From NCBI RefSeq assembly GCF_016056375.1, contig NZ_JAEDAE010000011.1, positions 107,317 through 171,316 on the forward strand: DNA of 64,000 nt. The letters are read 5' to 3'. The notes under the pieces were generated by a model that did not search any database, was not told the DNA's origin, and saw nothing but the letters and a program-made list of their open reading frames with translations. The position numbers were made by a program, and so were the translations under genes. Source of the stretch: Hymenobacter negativus (lineage in GTDB: Bacteria > Bacteroidota > Bacteroidia > Cytophagales > Hymenobacteraceae). This document shows, piece by piece, positions 51,669-61,268 of the stretch. The first letter of the stretch is position 1. Each line of letters starts with the position of its first letter.

Positions 51669-52154
51669 ATGAAAATTTCAAGGCGGTTTGGGTGCTTATC
51701 TATAATGACTTTCCTGATTCTAATTTGTGTGCTTTACTACAGTTCTTTTAACATGGCCTATAGGTTTTCAGGGCCTAGTCGTGTAGTTATTACTTGGCCT
51801 AGCACTTGGGGCTGTGATGAATTTCATGAAGCCTATCCAGTAATTCGCGTAAGTCCATCCAATAGTTTTATTCGACTATTCCATAGCAACGAGAAATTTA
51901 TTGTGCCTTATCCAATAGGGCATTATCGAGACACAACCCAGTTTCATCAATACTATGCTCATCTAGTAAAGTCGGGGCAAGAGGACACGGTTATTGTAAG
52001 TGGTTATTTCGGGGAAACAATGAGCGTCGGGGAAGGTGGCGCGTATGGTGGGGGCGGAGGCATATATGCGTGTGACCCTATTCCTTATTTCAAGGTGCAG
52101 AATATATATTCCAAGCGAGGCAAGCTTTTAAAGCATTTTTCTGCTGCGCAATAG
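51669..52154 (+). CDS. AT-rich hypothetical secreted or membrane-anchored protein
   Basis: 161 residues. One N-terminal hydrophobic segment (CLSIMTFLILICVLYYSSF) with Lys/Arg before it is a signal anchor or uncleaved signal. The rest is a short beta-rich domain with YPVIRVSPSNSFIRLF and a Gly-rich loop (VGEGGAYGGGGGIYACD). I recognise no family. Codon use is visibly AT-rich compared with clpB and the downstream genes, which suggests foreign origin, as for the AAA-TOPRIM gene on the other side of clpB. Confidence 0.6.
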   Translation: MKISRRFGCLSIMTFLILICVLYYSSFNMAYRFSGPSRVVITWPSTWGCDEFHEAYPVIRVSPSNSFIRLFHSNEKFIVPYPIGHYRDTTQFHQYYAHLVKSGQEDTVIVSGYFGETMSVGEGGAYGGGGGIYACDPIPYFKVQNIYSKRGKLLKHFSAAQ

Positions 52155-52215
52155 TCTTGCTATTTCACGTCTTGGAGAAGCTTTCGCTACCCCGGCCACG
52201 GCGGGGCGGGCCGAA

Positions 52216-53133
52216 TTATCGGCGGCGGCTGGCGCGTCGCTCCATTTTTTCTCGATAGGTACGGCCGGCTTCAATGTGCTTGGGCTTGAGCTGGGCGCGC
52301 AGAGCGGGTGGGAGCGGGTGGCCGGCTAGGTAATCGTCGTGCAACAGCTTAAACTTCGCGTCGGAGTAGGGGGCGTTGTGCACGAACATATACACCACGC
52401 CGCCCGTCATCAACGCCAGCCCGAGGGCTATCTGGCCCGCTGGCGGGTCGGCGCTCTGGGTTTGGCCGTAGGGCGACGACGATACTCCGGTTTTGGTGGC
52501 CCCGGTCATCAGGCGCAGGCCGGGCAGGGCAAGCAGGATGGGGAGCTGCCCGGCCAGACGCTTGGCGTTGAACAGGCCCTGCACGGCATCGAGCGTATCC
52601 TGCCGGGCATCGGCCAGGGTTTGGGCCTGAGCCTGAACCGGCGTTGTGGCTGGAGCCGCATCGTTTGCCACCGGTGCATTGCCGGGGGCTTTGCCGTAGG
52701 CCAGCAGCGGATTGGGTGCAGAGGCTGTTCCGTGCAGGGGCGCGAAATTGCCGTGCAGGCGGCGTTGCACGTCGGCGGGCAGGTGGCCGGTGGCGGCCAG
52801 GTTTCGCAGCACGCGCCGCTCGCGCCCCCACCCGAACTGAATGAATTTTTTGGTGCCCAGCACCGCCATGGCCGAGCCGATGACGACGCCGGGCGTCCAG
52901 ACGCCGGCGCTGGTGGCCTGCTGGGCGGGGATGATGGAGGCCGCCATTCCCGCCGCGCCAAAGGCCAGCCACCCAAACCCGCCGCCGCGCCGGCTCTTAA
53001 ATAATTCGTGCACGGCCCGGGCTGAGTCCTGGCGCGTGAGGTAGAAAGTGCCCGGGGCGGGATTGGCCGGGGCCTGGGCCCGCGCCGCGCCGAGGGGAAG
53101 CAGGAGAAAAAGCAACAGGTAGCGTTTCAGCAT
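52216..53133 (-). CDS. Hypothetical exported/membrane protein
   Basis: 305 residues from the ATG at 53133 (MLKRYLLLFLLLPLGAARAQ), a signal peptide; the frame runs on to 53661 without support. The mature part has two glycine-rich hydrophobic segments (FGWLAFGAAGMAASIIPAQQ, then GVVIGSAMAVLG) near the N-terminus and another near residue 240 (IALGLALMTGGVVYMFVHN). Between them lies a Pro/Ala/Gln-rich stretch. A basic tail ends in KMERRASRRR. No family recognised. It is divergent from the HupE/UreJ-like gene. Confidence 0.7.
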   Translation of the reverse strand: MLKRYLLLFLLLPLGAARAQAPANPAPGTFYLTRQDSARAVHELFKSRRGGGFGWLAFGAAGMAASIIPAQQATSAGVWTPGVVIGSAMAVLGTKKFIQFGWGRERRVLRNLAATGHLPADVQRRLHGNFAPLHGTASAPNPLLAYGKAPGNAPVANDAAPATTPVQAQAQTLADARQDTLDAVQGLFNAKRLAGQLPILLALPGLRLMTGATKTGVSSSPYGQTQSADPPAGQIALGLALMTGGVVYMFVHNAPYSDAKFKLLHDDYLAGHPLPPALRAQLKPKHIEAGRTYREKMERRASRRR

Positions 53134-53208
53134 AAATAGAAAAGGAAGTGGAAAAACGGCACAAGTTAGAAATGCATCCCCCAAATCTGAAGCCGCTAGC
53201 TTTGTCTT

Positions 53209-53805
53209 ATGGCTTCCGTTTTTCAGACCTACCTGCAACTCGGCTTTCTGCACATCTGCACGCCGCACGCGGCCGACCACCTCACGTTTTTGCTGGCCCT
53301 GTGCGCGCCCTACGTGCTGGCCGACTGGCGGCGCGTGCTGGCGCTGGTTACCAGCTTCACGGTGGGGCACTCGCTCACGCTGGCCCTGGCCACGCTGGGC
53401 CTGGTGGCTTTCAAGCCGGCTGTTATTGAGGCGCTGATTCCGGTCACCATCATGGTCACAGCGCTGTGGAACCTGCGCGGCGCAGGCCGGCTCATCACGC
53501 GCCGGGCCCCCATGCTGGCGGCGGCTCCCAATGCCCTGGCGCTGGGTTTCGGGTTGATTCACGGGCTGGGGTTTTCCAACTATCTGCGGGCCTTGCTCGG
53601 ACCTAACAGCCGGCCGGTGGAGGAATTGCTGGCGTTCAACATCGGGGTGGAGCTGGGCCAAATCCTTATCGTATCGGCCATCTTGCTGGTTGGGGCGGTA
53701 TTGCTGGGCAGCCTGCGCGTGGCGCGCCGCGACTGGCTGCTAACCACCAGCGGCGCGGCCCTGGGCATTGCCACGGTATTGCTGCTGCAACAGTTGTGGC
53801 CGTAG
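53209..53805 (+). CDS. HupE/UreJ-family membrane protein
   Basis: 198 residues and about six membrane helices. The family pattern is clear: LGFLHICTPHAADHLTFLLA near the N-terminus, TSFTVGHSLTLALATLGLV, and ALGFGLIHGLGFSNYLRALL, then NIGVELGQILIVSAI. The conserved His residues could bind a metal. HupE/UreJ proteins are linked to nickel or cobalt uptake. No hydrogenase or urease gene is in the window, so the cargo is unknown. Confidence 0.9.
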   Translation: MASVFQTYLQLGFLHICTPHAADHLTFLLALCAPYVLADWRRVLALVTSFTVGHSLTLALATLGLVAFKPAVIEALIPVTIMVTALWNLRGAGRLITRRAPMLAAAPNALALGFGLIHGLGFSNYLRALLGPNSRPVEELLAFNIGVELGQILIVSAILLVGAVLLGSLRVARRDWLLTTSGAALGIATVLLLQQLWP

Positions 53806-53941
53806 GGGCCATAGAAATAAGAGCAGAACGGGACTAGTCATTAGCTGGTGTGGCGTTTCGCTCTCTCACGCAACTCCGCCGTAACTTTAGCGACTTTCTC
53901 GGCTTTCGCTTTTTCTGATTTTTCCAATTTACGGTTTTTCT

Positions 53942-56305
53942 ATGCGTCGTATTCTATTGGCTGGCCTGGTGCTGGCAGTAGCGGGCCAGCAGGCCGCCAC
54001 TGCCCAGACCACCAACTCCGGCACCGACAAATTTGCGCAGCTCGAAACGATGCTGCCCACGCCCAACTCCTACCGCACCGCCAGCGGCGCCCCCGGCTCC
54101 GACTACTGGCAGCAGCGCGCCGACTACGACATCAAAGTCACCCTGGATGATGCCAAGCAGGCCCTTACCGGCCGCGAAACCATCACCTACACCAACCTCT
54201 CGCCCGATGCGCTGCCCTACCTCTGGGTACAGCTCGACCAGAACATTTTCGAGAAAAACTCCATCGCCAACGCCACGCAGGTGGGCCAGTTGCAGGATAA
54301 GATGTCTTTTCAGTCGGTCGATGCGATGACATCCAATTTCGATGGCGGCTTTAAGATTGAGGCCGTGACCGGCAAGGACGGTCGCGCCCTGCACACCGTG
54401 ACCAACAACACCATGATGCGCGTGGACCTGCCCGCGCCGCTGCTGCCGCGTCAGTCGGTGTCGTTCAGCGTGAAGTGGCACTACAACATCACCGACCAGT
54501 ACAAGCAGGGCGGGCGCAGCGGCTTCGAATACTTCGCCGATGACAAGAACTACCTCTACGAGATGGCCCAGTTCTACCCGCGCATGGCCGTGTATTCGGA
54601 CAACCAGGGCTGGCAGCACAAGCAATTCCTCGGCAACGGCGAATTCACGCTGCCCTTCGGCGACTACAAAGTGAGCATCACCGCGCCCGCCGACCACATC
54701 GTGGGCGCTACCGGCACGCTCCAGAACGCCGCCCAGGTGCTCACCGGCACGCAACTCAAGCGCTGGGAGCAGGCCAAATCGGCTACCAAGCCCGTACTGA
54801 TGGTGACGCAGGACGAGGCCGTGAAGAACGAAAGCAGCCGCGCCACCGGCACCAAAACCTGGACTTTCGCCGCCAAAAACGTGCGCGACTTTGCCTGGGC
54901 CAGCTCGCGCAAGTTCATCTGGGATGCCATGCAGATTAAGCAAAACGGCAAGCCCGTGATGTGCATGAGCTACTACCCTAAGGAGGGCAACCCGCTCTGG
55001 GGCCAGTACTCGACGCAGGTGGTGGCCCACACCATCAAAACCTACTCGAAATTCACGATTCCCTACGCTTACCCCGTGGCCATTTCGGTGCACGGCCCGG
55101 TGGGTGGCATGGAGTACCCGATGATTTGCTTCAATGGCGGCCGGCCTGAGAAGGACGGCACCTACTCGCAGCAGGTGAAATACGGGATGATTTCGGTGAT
55201 TATCCACGAGGTAGGCCACAACTTCTTCCCCATGATTATCAACTCCGACGAGCGGCAGTGGACGTGGATGGACGAAGGCCTGAACTCCTTCGTGCAGTTC
55301 CTGACCGAGCAGGAGTGGGAGCGCAACTACCCCAGCCGCCGCGGCGAGCCGCGCAACATCGCCGCCTACATGGCCACGGCCGACAACCTGCAGTCGCCGA
55401 TTATGATTAACTCGGAGTCGGCCCTGCAGTTCGGCAACAACGCCTACGGTAAGCCCGCCACCGCCCTCAACATCCTGCGCGAAACGGTGATGGGCCGCGA
55501 GCTGTTCGACTACGCCTTCAAGACCTATGCCCAGCGCTGGGCCTACAAGCACCCCACGCCCGCCGACTTCTTCCGCACCATGGAAGACGCCTCGGCCGTG
55601 GACTTGGACTGGTTCTGGCGCGGCTGGTTCTACACCACCGAGCACACCGATTTGGCCCTCGAATCGGTAAAATCCTACAATGCCAGCACCCGCAACCCGC
55701 AGGTGGAAAACGCCCGCCTGCAGCAGCAGAAAGCCGCCGCGCCGCAGTCCATCACGGCCCAGCGCAACGCCAATGACATCAAGCAAACCTTGGTGGAGGA
55801 GAAGCCCGAGCTGAAGGACTTCTACAACAGCTACGACCCGCTGGCCGTGACGCCTGCCGAACAACAGCGCTACACCGCCATGCTGAGCAGCCTCACGCCC
55901 GAGCAGCAGCAGCGCCTCAACGACTCGCAGAGCAACTTCTACGAGCTGAGCTTCCGCAACGTGGGCGGCCTCGTGATGCCCATTGTGTTGCAAATGACCT
56001 ACGCCGACAACACTCAGGAAATTCAGACCATCCCGGCCGAAATCTGGCGCAAAAACAACGCCCAAGTCACGAAAGTCATTGTGACCAAAAAGCCCGTTAT
56101 CAGCTTCGTTATCGACCCATTCCAGCAAACGGCCGACACAGATTTGAGCAATAACGCCTTCCCACGTCAGCCCGCTGCCTCGCGCTTCGAGCTGTTTGAG
56201 CAGCAGCGCCCGCAGGCCCCGGCCAACCCCATGCAACAAGCCGCCAAAGCTTCGGCCAGCCCCATGCAGAAGCTGGAGCAGAAGCCCGGCAGCAGCGGCA
56301 ACTAG
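53942..56305 (+). CDS. M1-family metallopeptidase
   Basis: 787 residues with a signal peptide (MRRILLAGLVLAVAGQQAAT AQ). The N-terminal M1 saddle (DYDIKVTLDDAKQALTGRET) precedes the catalytic domain, where HEVGH (422-426) and Glu445 in WMDEGLNSF form the HExxHx18E zinc site. The exopeptidase motif appears as GPVGGMEYPM in place of classical GAMEN. The C-terminal part ends in a Gln/Pro/Ala-rich stretch. It probably releases N-terminal residues from peptides in the periplasm or at the surface. It is closed by a strong terminator. Confidence 0.94.
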   Translation: MRRILLAGLVLAVAGQQAATAQTTNSGTDKFAQLETMLPTPNSYRTASGAPGSDYWQQRADYDIKVTLDDAKQALTGRETITYTNLSPDALPYLWVQLDQNIFEKNSIANATQVGQLQDKMSFQSVDAMTSNFDGGFKIEAVTGKDGRALHTVTNNTMMRVDLPAPLLPRQSVSFSVKWHYNITDQYKQGGRSGFEYFADDKNYLYEMAQFYPRMAVYSDNQGWQHKQFLGNGEFTLPFGDYKVSITAPADHIVGATGTLQNAAQVLTGTQLKRWEQAKSATKPVLMVTQDEAVKNESSRATGTKTWTFAAKNVRDFAWASSRKFIWDAMQIKQNGKPVMCMSYYPKEGNPLWGQYSTQVVAHTIKTYSKFTIPYAYPVAISVHGPVGGMEYPMICFNGGRPEKDGTYSQQVKYGMISVIIHEVGHNFFPMIINSDERQWTWMDEGLNSFVQFLTEQEWERNYPSRRGEPRNIAAYMATADNLQSPIMINSESALQFGNNAYGKPATALNILRETVMGRELFDYAFKTYAQRWAYKHPTPADFFRTMEDASAVDLDWFWRGWFYTTEHTDLALESVKSYNASTRNPQVENARLQQQKAAAPQSITAQRNANDIKQTLVEEKPELKDFYNSYDPLAVTPAEQQRYTAMLSSLTPEQQQRLNDSQSNFYELSFRNVGGLVMPIVLQMTYADNTQEIQTIPAEIWRKNNAQVTKVIVTKKPVISFVIDPFQQTADTDLSNNAFPRQPAASRFELFEQQRPQAPANPMQQAAKASASPMQKLEQKPGSSGN

Positions 56306-56368
56306 TCGCCCGTCATTGCAAGTGGAGCGCAACAGCCCGTCCACTCAATGCAATCAGCCTGATAATGC

Positions 56369-56404
56369 AAAAAGCCCCGGCACTGCGTAGTGCTGGGGCT
56401 TTTT
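56369..56404. terminator. Bidirectional terminator
   Basis: AAAAAGCCCCGGCACT (56369-56384) pairs with 56389-56404 with one mismatch, around a 4-nt loop. It has T-runs on both strands and lies between convergent genes. Confidence 0.93.
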
Positions 56405-56496
56405 GTGTTTCAAATAGGGCTTTGTCACATCCTACAGTTGGTCGAAGAGAGGATGGATTACCGCGTTCCGCCGCGCTCCACTCGCAATGACAGACC

Positions 56497-57162
56497 TTAC
56501 GCCTTCGGCGCAATATTCGGAGCCTCGCCGCCCACCATGCGCGAAATCAGCCCGTGGTCTTCCTTGCTTTCGGCCCACACCACGCCCACCACGTGAATAA
56601 GGATGAAGCCGATGATGAGGAACATGGTTACGTTGTGCGTTTCCTCGGCCAGATGATGAATGCCCCGCAGCCACGATACGTCCTCGAATATCAAAATCAG
56701 CCCGGTGGCCACCATGATGGTGATAAATAAGTAAAACAGCGCGTAAGTGGTTTTGGCAAACAGGATTTTGCCGGCCTGGCTCTTGTCGGCTGGCGGGGCG
56801 AGGCGGTAGCGGCGCAAAATCTCCATCAGCCGCGCCGAGAAGCGCAGCTCGGAAGGCCCCGTGAGCTGCAGGCCCAGCCGGAATACCCACAGCGCCACCA
56901 GCGCCCAGCCAAAGTAGATGTGCCATGCCCAGATGCGCTCGCTGATGATGTGCGCCAATTCGCGCGCCTGCGGCACCGAAACCTCCTTGCCCGACGACTG
57001 CAGTTCCGGCACCGCCGTTTTGGCCTTCACAATCACCTTCTGAAACAGAATGGTCATCAGCTGCAGGCTAATCAGCAACGCATTGGCCCAGTGCCAGAAC
57101 CGGATGGAGCCCCGGTAATCCTTGATGGGTACTTCGACGGCGGGGGCAATGGTTTCGTTCAT
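56497..57162 (-). CDS. Cytochrome b/b6-domain (cytochrome b561-like) membrane protein
   Basis: 221 residues from the ATG at 57162 (MNETIAPAVEVPIKDYRGSI). Four membrane helices carry the His pairs expected for two b-hemes: IRFWHWANALLISLQ, WAWHIYFGWALVALW, then LRGIHHLAEETHN and GFILIHVVGVV. It resembles the membrane subunits of formate dehydrogenase, thiosulfate reductase or Ni/Fe hydrogenase, which pass electrons between quinone and a periplasmic partner. No such catalytic partner is adjacent. The aminotransferase gene ends 19 bp upstream, so they may be cotranscribed. Confidence 0.9.
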   Translation of the reverse strand: MNETIAPAVEVPIKDYRGSIRFWHWANALLISLQLMTILFQKVIVKAKTAVPELQSSGKEVSVPQARELAHIISERIWAWHIYFGWALVALWVFRLGLQLTGPSELRFSARLMEILRRYRLAPPADKSQAGKILFAKTTYALFYLFITIMVATGLILIFEDVSWLRGIHHLAEETHNVTMFLIIGFILIHVVGVVWAESKEDHGLISRMVGGEAPNIAPKA

Positions 57163-57181
57163 GGAGCGGAATGGCAAAAGG

Positions 57182-58426
57182 TCAAACGGGGAGGGCAATG
57201 CCGGCTTCTACGGTCGTGGCGGGCACGGGTTCGGTGCGGCCGGGGTAAACCAGCAGCGCGTGTGCCAGGCAGTGCATGGCCGCCGCCAAATCGACCTGGT
57301 TGATGACGTAGGCCAGGCGCACTTCCTGTCGGCCCAGGCCCGGCGTGTGGTAGAAGCCGTTGGCCGGCGACAGCATCAGGGTCTGGTTGTCAAGGGTAAA
57401 TTCCTCAAGTAGCCACTGGCCAAACTTCTCGGCATCGTCTACGGGCAGGCGGGCCACCACGTAGAAGGCCCCGCCCGGCACCGGGCACACCACGCCCGGC
57501 ATGGCGCGCAGCGCGTTCACCGTGAGGTTGCGCCGCGCCTGGTACTCGGCCCGCGTGCCGTCGAAGTAGGAGGGCGGCAGGTCGGCGGCGGCTTCGGCAG
57601 CCACCATTTCCAGCACCGGTGGGCAAATCCGCATCTGGCCGAAGTGGAAGGCGGCCAGCCACACGTCGGGGTTGCGGGTGACCAGGGCGCCCACTCGTGC
57701 CCCGCAGGCGCTATAGCGCTTCGAAATGGTGTCGAGCACCACCACGTGCTTTTCGCCGTCCACCAGGCTCAGGGCGCTGGTGGCCCGGGCGCCATCGTAG
57801 CAGTATTCGCGGTAGGCTTCGTCCGAGAGTAGGTACAGGTCGTGCTGCTGGCACAAACCCAGCAGGGAATCCAACTCGTCGCGCCGGTACACATAGCCGG
57901 TGGGGTTGCTGGGGTTGCAGATGAGAATGGCGCGGGTGCGGGGCGTAATCACGGCCTCGAAATCGGCCAGTGGCGGCAGCGCAAAGCCGTCCTCAATATG
58001 CGCCGTTACGGCCACAATGCTCACCCCGGCGGCAATGGCAAACGCGGTATAGGTGCCGTAAAACGGCTCGGCCACAATCACCTCATCGCCCGGGTTCAGG
58101 CAGGTGAGCATGGCGAAGAGGATGGCCTCGCTGCCCGCCGTGGTCACCATAATATCTTCAAAACGAGCCGGAATGCCGGCGCGCTGGTAGTAGGTTTCCA
58201 GCTTGCGGCGGTAGCTGTCGGTGCCCGCGCCGGGGGCGTAGCCCAGCACCGCGATGTCGGCCTCGCGCACGGCGGCCAGCATTTCGGGCGGGGTCAGCAC
58301 ATCGGGCTGGCCGATGTTGAGGGGATAAACAGTTTTGCCCTGTTGGCGGGCGGCGTCGGCATAAGGCAGCAGCTTGCGAAACGGCGAAACGGGCATAGCC
58401 TGCCCGCGCTTAGATACTTCTGGCAT
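57182..58426 (-). CDS. PLP-dependent class I/II aminotransferase
   Basis: 414 residues, fold-type I. Motifs: YPLNIGQPDVLTPPEM, LGYAPGAGTDSYRRKLETYY, TTAGSEAILFAMLTCLNPGD, LICNPSNPTGYVYRRDEL, DEAYREYCYDG and the PLP Lys in LDTISKRYSACGARVGAL; RLAYVIN near the end carries the carboxylate-binding Arg. This is the aspartate/aromatic aminotransferase group of Bacteroidota; the exact substrate is not determined. A second Met at residue 11 (MPVSPFRKLLPYAD) is a plausible shorter start. Confidence 0.93.
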   Translation of the reverse strand: MPEVSKRGQAMPVSPFRKLLPYADAARQQGKTVYPLNIGQPDVLTPPEMLAAVREADIAVLGYAPGAGTDSYRRKLETYYQRAGIPARFEDIMVTTAGSEAILFAMLTCLNPGDEVIVAEPFYGTYTAFAIAAGVSIVAVTAHIEDGFALPPLADFEAVITPRTRAILICNPSNPTGYVYRRDELDSLLGLCQQHDLYLLSDEAYREYCYDGARATSALSLVDGEKHVVVLDTISKRYSACGARVGALVTRNPDVWLAAFHFGQMRICPPVLEMVAAEAAADLPPSYFDGTRAEYQARRNLTVNALRAMPGVVCPVPGGAFYVVARLPVDDAEKFGQWLLEEFTLDNQTLMLSPANGFYHTPGLGRQEVRLAYVINQVDLAAAMHCLAHALLVYPGRTEPVPATTVEAGIALPV

Positions 58427-58506
58427 ACAATAGAATCAATTATCCGACCGGCGCAGCACTAGCCGCCAGCCCCCTCAATTGGCTAAATATAACGGCGTAC
58501 TGTCGC

Positions 58507-59475
58507 TCACAAGCACTTCTTGTACAGATTATACAGAATCCGGTTGTCGGCATCGGTGAGCGGCGCCCCCACGTTTTGCTGAATAAAATGCAGCTTAAAT
58601 GCCCGGATGGCCGCCGGTAAATCCCGCGTGTCGTACCCGATAATCCGCAAGGCCTCGCGCGGGCTGAATACCGTAATCGGCCCGTTGAGCCGCGCCAGCT
58701 GGGCATCTACCCGACTGGTGTCCACGGGCTGGAGGGTGGCCGTGGGCACGTCGTCGGCCGGCGGCAGGGGCGGGGCGAGCAGGCGGCCGGCCAGGGCAAC
58801 GGCGCTGTCGGCCACGAAGGGGCTGGGCAGCGGCCCGGCATCGTACCACAGGCCGAAACCATTGTCCGCCAAGCGCTTCCAGGGAAACAATGCGCTGGGG
58901 TCATTCTTGCGACTGGGCGCAATATCGGCATGGCCGATGAAGTTGGCCGTGGGAATGCCGTAGGCTTTCTTCAGCCCGGCCAGAATGTGCATCAGGCTGG
59001 TAATCTGGGCTTCGGCGAAAGGCTCAACACCGTTATTGTCCAACTCAATGCCGATGGACGATGAATTGATATCCGTAGTGTTGCCCCAGCGGGCCACGCC
59101 GCCGTGCCAGGCCCGCAGGTAGTCGTTGAGCATGTGGTACACCCGGCCGTCGCGCCCGATGACGTAGTGCGCGCTCACCTGCGTGCTCGGCATGGTGAAC
59201 GTCTTGAGCGTCTGCGCCGTGGAGTCCTGCGCCGTGTGGTGAATCACGACGTAGTTGGGCTTGCGCAGGTTGAAATTGGTGGTGCCCACCCAGTATTTGC
59301 CCAGTAGGCTATCGGCCCCCGGTGTAATAACTGGCGTAGCACGCAAGGCATCGGCATAAGCCTTCACCTGAGCTTTGTACGACTTGTTGGTGGCGGCGTA
59401 GGGATTTTTGGAGGCGGCGCAGGCACTTAAGGCCAAGGCTGCCGCAAAACAAAAGGAAGGTAAACAGGCCTTCAT
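58507..59475 (-). CDS. N-acetylmuramoyl-L-alanine amidase (amidase_2/AmpD-like) lipoprotein
   Basis: 322 residues from the ATG at 59475 (MKACLPSFCFAAALALSACA), with a lipobox LSACA. The amidase_2 domain is clear: NYVVIHHTAQDS (first zinc His), VSAHYVIGRDGRVYHML, RAWHGGVARWGN, SIGIELDNNG and FIGHADIAPSRKNDPSALFP (zinc His and Asp). It cleaves the amide between MurNAc and L-Ala, so it acts in peptidoglycan turnover or recycling. A C-terminal helical region of ~80 residues (ITVFSPREALRIIGYD) is peptidoglycan-binding-like. It follows rny on the same strand after a terminator. Confidence 0.93.
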   Translation of the reverse strand: MKACLPSFCFAAALALSACAASKNPYAATNKSYKAQVKAYADALRATPVITPGADSLLGKYWVGTTNFNLRKPNYVVIHHTAQDSTAQTLKTFTMPSTQVSAHYVIGRDGRVYHMLNDYLRAWHGGVARWGNTTDINSSSIGIELDNNGVEPFAEAQITSLMHILAGLKKAYGIPTANFIGHADIAPSRKNDPSALFPWKRLADNGFGLWYDAGPLPSPFVADSAVALAGRLLAPPLPPADDVPTATLQPVDTSRVDAQLARLNGPITVFSPREALRIIGYDTRDLPAAIRAFKLHFIQQNVGAPLTDADNRILYNLYKKCL

Positions 59476-59520
59476 CAGAAACGAATTAAACAACGAAGCT
59501 GCCGGTACAGCAGCAAAAAA

Positions 59521-59552
59521 GAAGCCCTTGGAGCAACTGCTTCAAGGGCTTC
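59521..59552 (-). terminator. Terminator of rny
   Basis: GAAGCCCTTG (59521-59530) pairs with 59543-59552. On the - strand it is followed by TTTTTTGC. Confidence 0.9.
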
Positions 59553-59575
59553 CGGTAACAAGACGGCCGCCCGCG

Positions 59576-61264
59576 CTACTTGGCGTAGGCCACGGCGCGC
59601 ATCTCCCGAATCACGGTGATTTTAATCTGGCCGGGGTACTGCATTTCCTTCTCGATTTTCTGCGAAATCTCGAAGCTCAGCTCGGCGGCGCGCTCGTCGG
59701 TCACGTTCTCGGCGTCCACCATCACGCGCAGCTCGCGGCCGGCCTGAATGGCAAAACACTGATTCACACCCTTGAAGCCGTTAGCGGTTTCCTCCAGCTG
59801 CTTAAGGCGCTTGATGTAGCTTTCCATCATCTCGCGGCGGGCGCCGGGGCGCGAGCCTGAAATGGCGTCGCAGGCCTGCACCAGCGGCGAAATCATGGCC
59901 GTCATCTCAATCTCGTCGTGGTGAGCCCCGATGGCATTCACCACGTCGGGATGCTCTTTCCACTTCTTGGCCATTTCCATGCCCAGGATGGCGTGGGGCA
60001 GCTCGGGTTCCTCGGTGCTGACCTTGCCGATGTCGTGCAACAGGCCGGCGCGCTTGGCTTTCTTCACATCAAGGCCCATCTCGGCAGCCATCGTAGCGCA
60101 GAGGTTAGCTACTTCGCGTGAGTGTTGCAGCAGATTCTGTCCGTAAGAGGAGCGGAAGCGCATGCGGCCTACCATCTTAATCAACTCGGGGTGAAGGCCG
60201 TGAATACCAAGGTCGATGATGGTTTTCTCGCCAATCTCGACGATTTCCTCTTCAATGTTCTTGCGGGTTTTGGCCACGATTTCCTCCACGCGGGCCGGGT
60301 GAATGCGCCCGTCCTTCACCAGCAAGTGTAGCGAAAGGCGGGCAATTTCGCGGCGCACCGGGTCGAAACCCGAGATGATGATGGCCTCCGGGGTATCGTC
60401 CACAATGATTTCCACGCCCGTGGCAGCTTCCAGCGCGCGAATGTTGCGGCCCTCGCGGCCGATGATTTTGCCCTTCACGTCGTCGCTTTCAATGTTGAAA
60501 ATCGACACGCAATTCTCAATGGCGTGCTCCGACGCGGTGCGCTGAATGGTTTCGAGCACAATCTTCTTGGCGTCCTTGGTGGCGGTCAGGCGGGCTTGGG
60601 CCACGGTGTCCTTCACGTAGGAACTGGCCTGAATCTGGGCTTCGTTTTTCAGCGATTCCACCAGTTGCTCGCGGGCTTCGGCGGCAGTCAGGTTGGCAAT
60701 GGTTTCGAGCTGGCGCTGCACGTTGTGGAGCTGCTCGTCGGCTTCGCGCTGCTTGGCTTCCAGCTCGGCCATGGTTTCCTCGTGGTCGAGGCGGCGTTTT
60801 TCGGCCTGGGCTTCCAGCTTATCGCGCAGCTGCTGCGTGTCGGTCTGGTTTTTTTCGCGCTGGCGGTCAAGGTCGGCTTCCTTTTTCTGCAGTTGTTCGA
60901 GCTGGCGCTGGGTAGTTTCGGTGAGCATTTTGATGCTCTGTTCCTGCTCCACCACGCCCTGGCGGCGCTGGGTCAGCTCGCTGTCCAGCTCATTCTTGAG
61001 GCGGCGGCTTTCCTGGTCAAACTCGTTGCGCAGCGACTTGAACTTGTTCTTCGACTGCTCCAAGCGCTCATCAGCCTGCTTGATTTTCTCGTCGCGAAGG
61101 CGGTTGCCTTTCTCCTCCGCGTCGCGGAGGATTTGCTGGGCGCGGGCCTGGGCCTCGCCCTCGTGGTCCAGCCGGGCTTTGCCGGCCAGCTGTTTACCTA
61201 CTACGAAGCCCGCCACAAGGGCAGCTACCGCAGTAAGTATACAGTATAATATGGTGGGTGACAT
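59576..61264 (-). CDS. rny: Ribonuclease Y
   Basis: 562 residues. An N-terminal membrane anchor (ILYCILTAVAALVAGFVVG) is followed by a long coiled coil (~30-210, with ARAQQILRDAEEKGNRLRDE), a KH domain (IIGREGRNIRALEAATGVEI) and an HD domain with the catalytic HD in AGLLHDIGKVSTEEP and AHHDEIE. This is the endonuclease that starts mRNA decay at the membrane in many bacteria. It lies downstream of zapA; a strong hairpin sits 5 nt before its start codon. Confidence 0.97.
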   Translation of the reverse strand: MSPTILYCILTAVAALVAGFVVGKQLAGKARLDHEGEAQARAQQILRDAEEKGNRLRDEKIKQADERLEQSKNKFKSLRNEFDQESRRLKNELDSELTQRRQGVVEQEQSIKMLTETTQRQLEQLQKKEADLDRQREKNQTDTQQLRDKLEAQAEKRRLDHEETMAELEAKQREADEQLHNVQRQLETIANLTAAEAREQLVESLKNEAQIQASSYVKDTVAQARLTATKDAKKIVLETIQRTASEHAIENCVSIFNIESDDVKGKIIGREGRNIRALEAATGVEIIVDDTPEAIIISGFDPVRREIARLSLHLLVKDGRIHPARVEEIVAKTRKNIEEEIVEIGEKTIIDLGIHGLHPELIKMVGRMRFRSSYGQNLLQHSREVANLCATMAAEMGLDVKKAKRAGLLHDIGKVSTEEPELPHAILGMEMAKKWKEHPDVVNAIGAHHDEIEMTAMISPLVQACDAISGSRPGARREMMESYIKRLKQLEETANGFKGVNQCFAIQAGRELRVMVDAENVTDERAAELSFEISQKIEKEMQYPGQIKITVIREMRAVAYAK

Positions 61265-61268
61265 GTAA

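Noticed and set aside
52216..53661. 481-residue version of the 52216 gene
   Set aside because: The extra N-terminal part overlaps the divergent HupE/UreJ gene and is shadow sequence; a signal peptide starts at 53133.
53954..56344. 796-residue - strand frame opposite the M1 peptidase
   Set aside because: The sense strand encodes the zinc site HExxHx18E; the antisense composition is biased and has no family.
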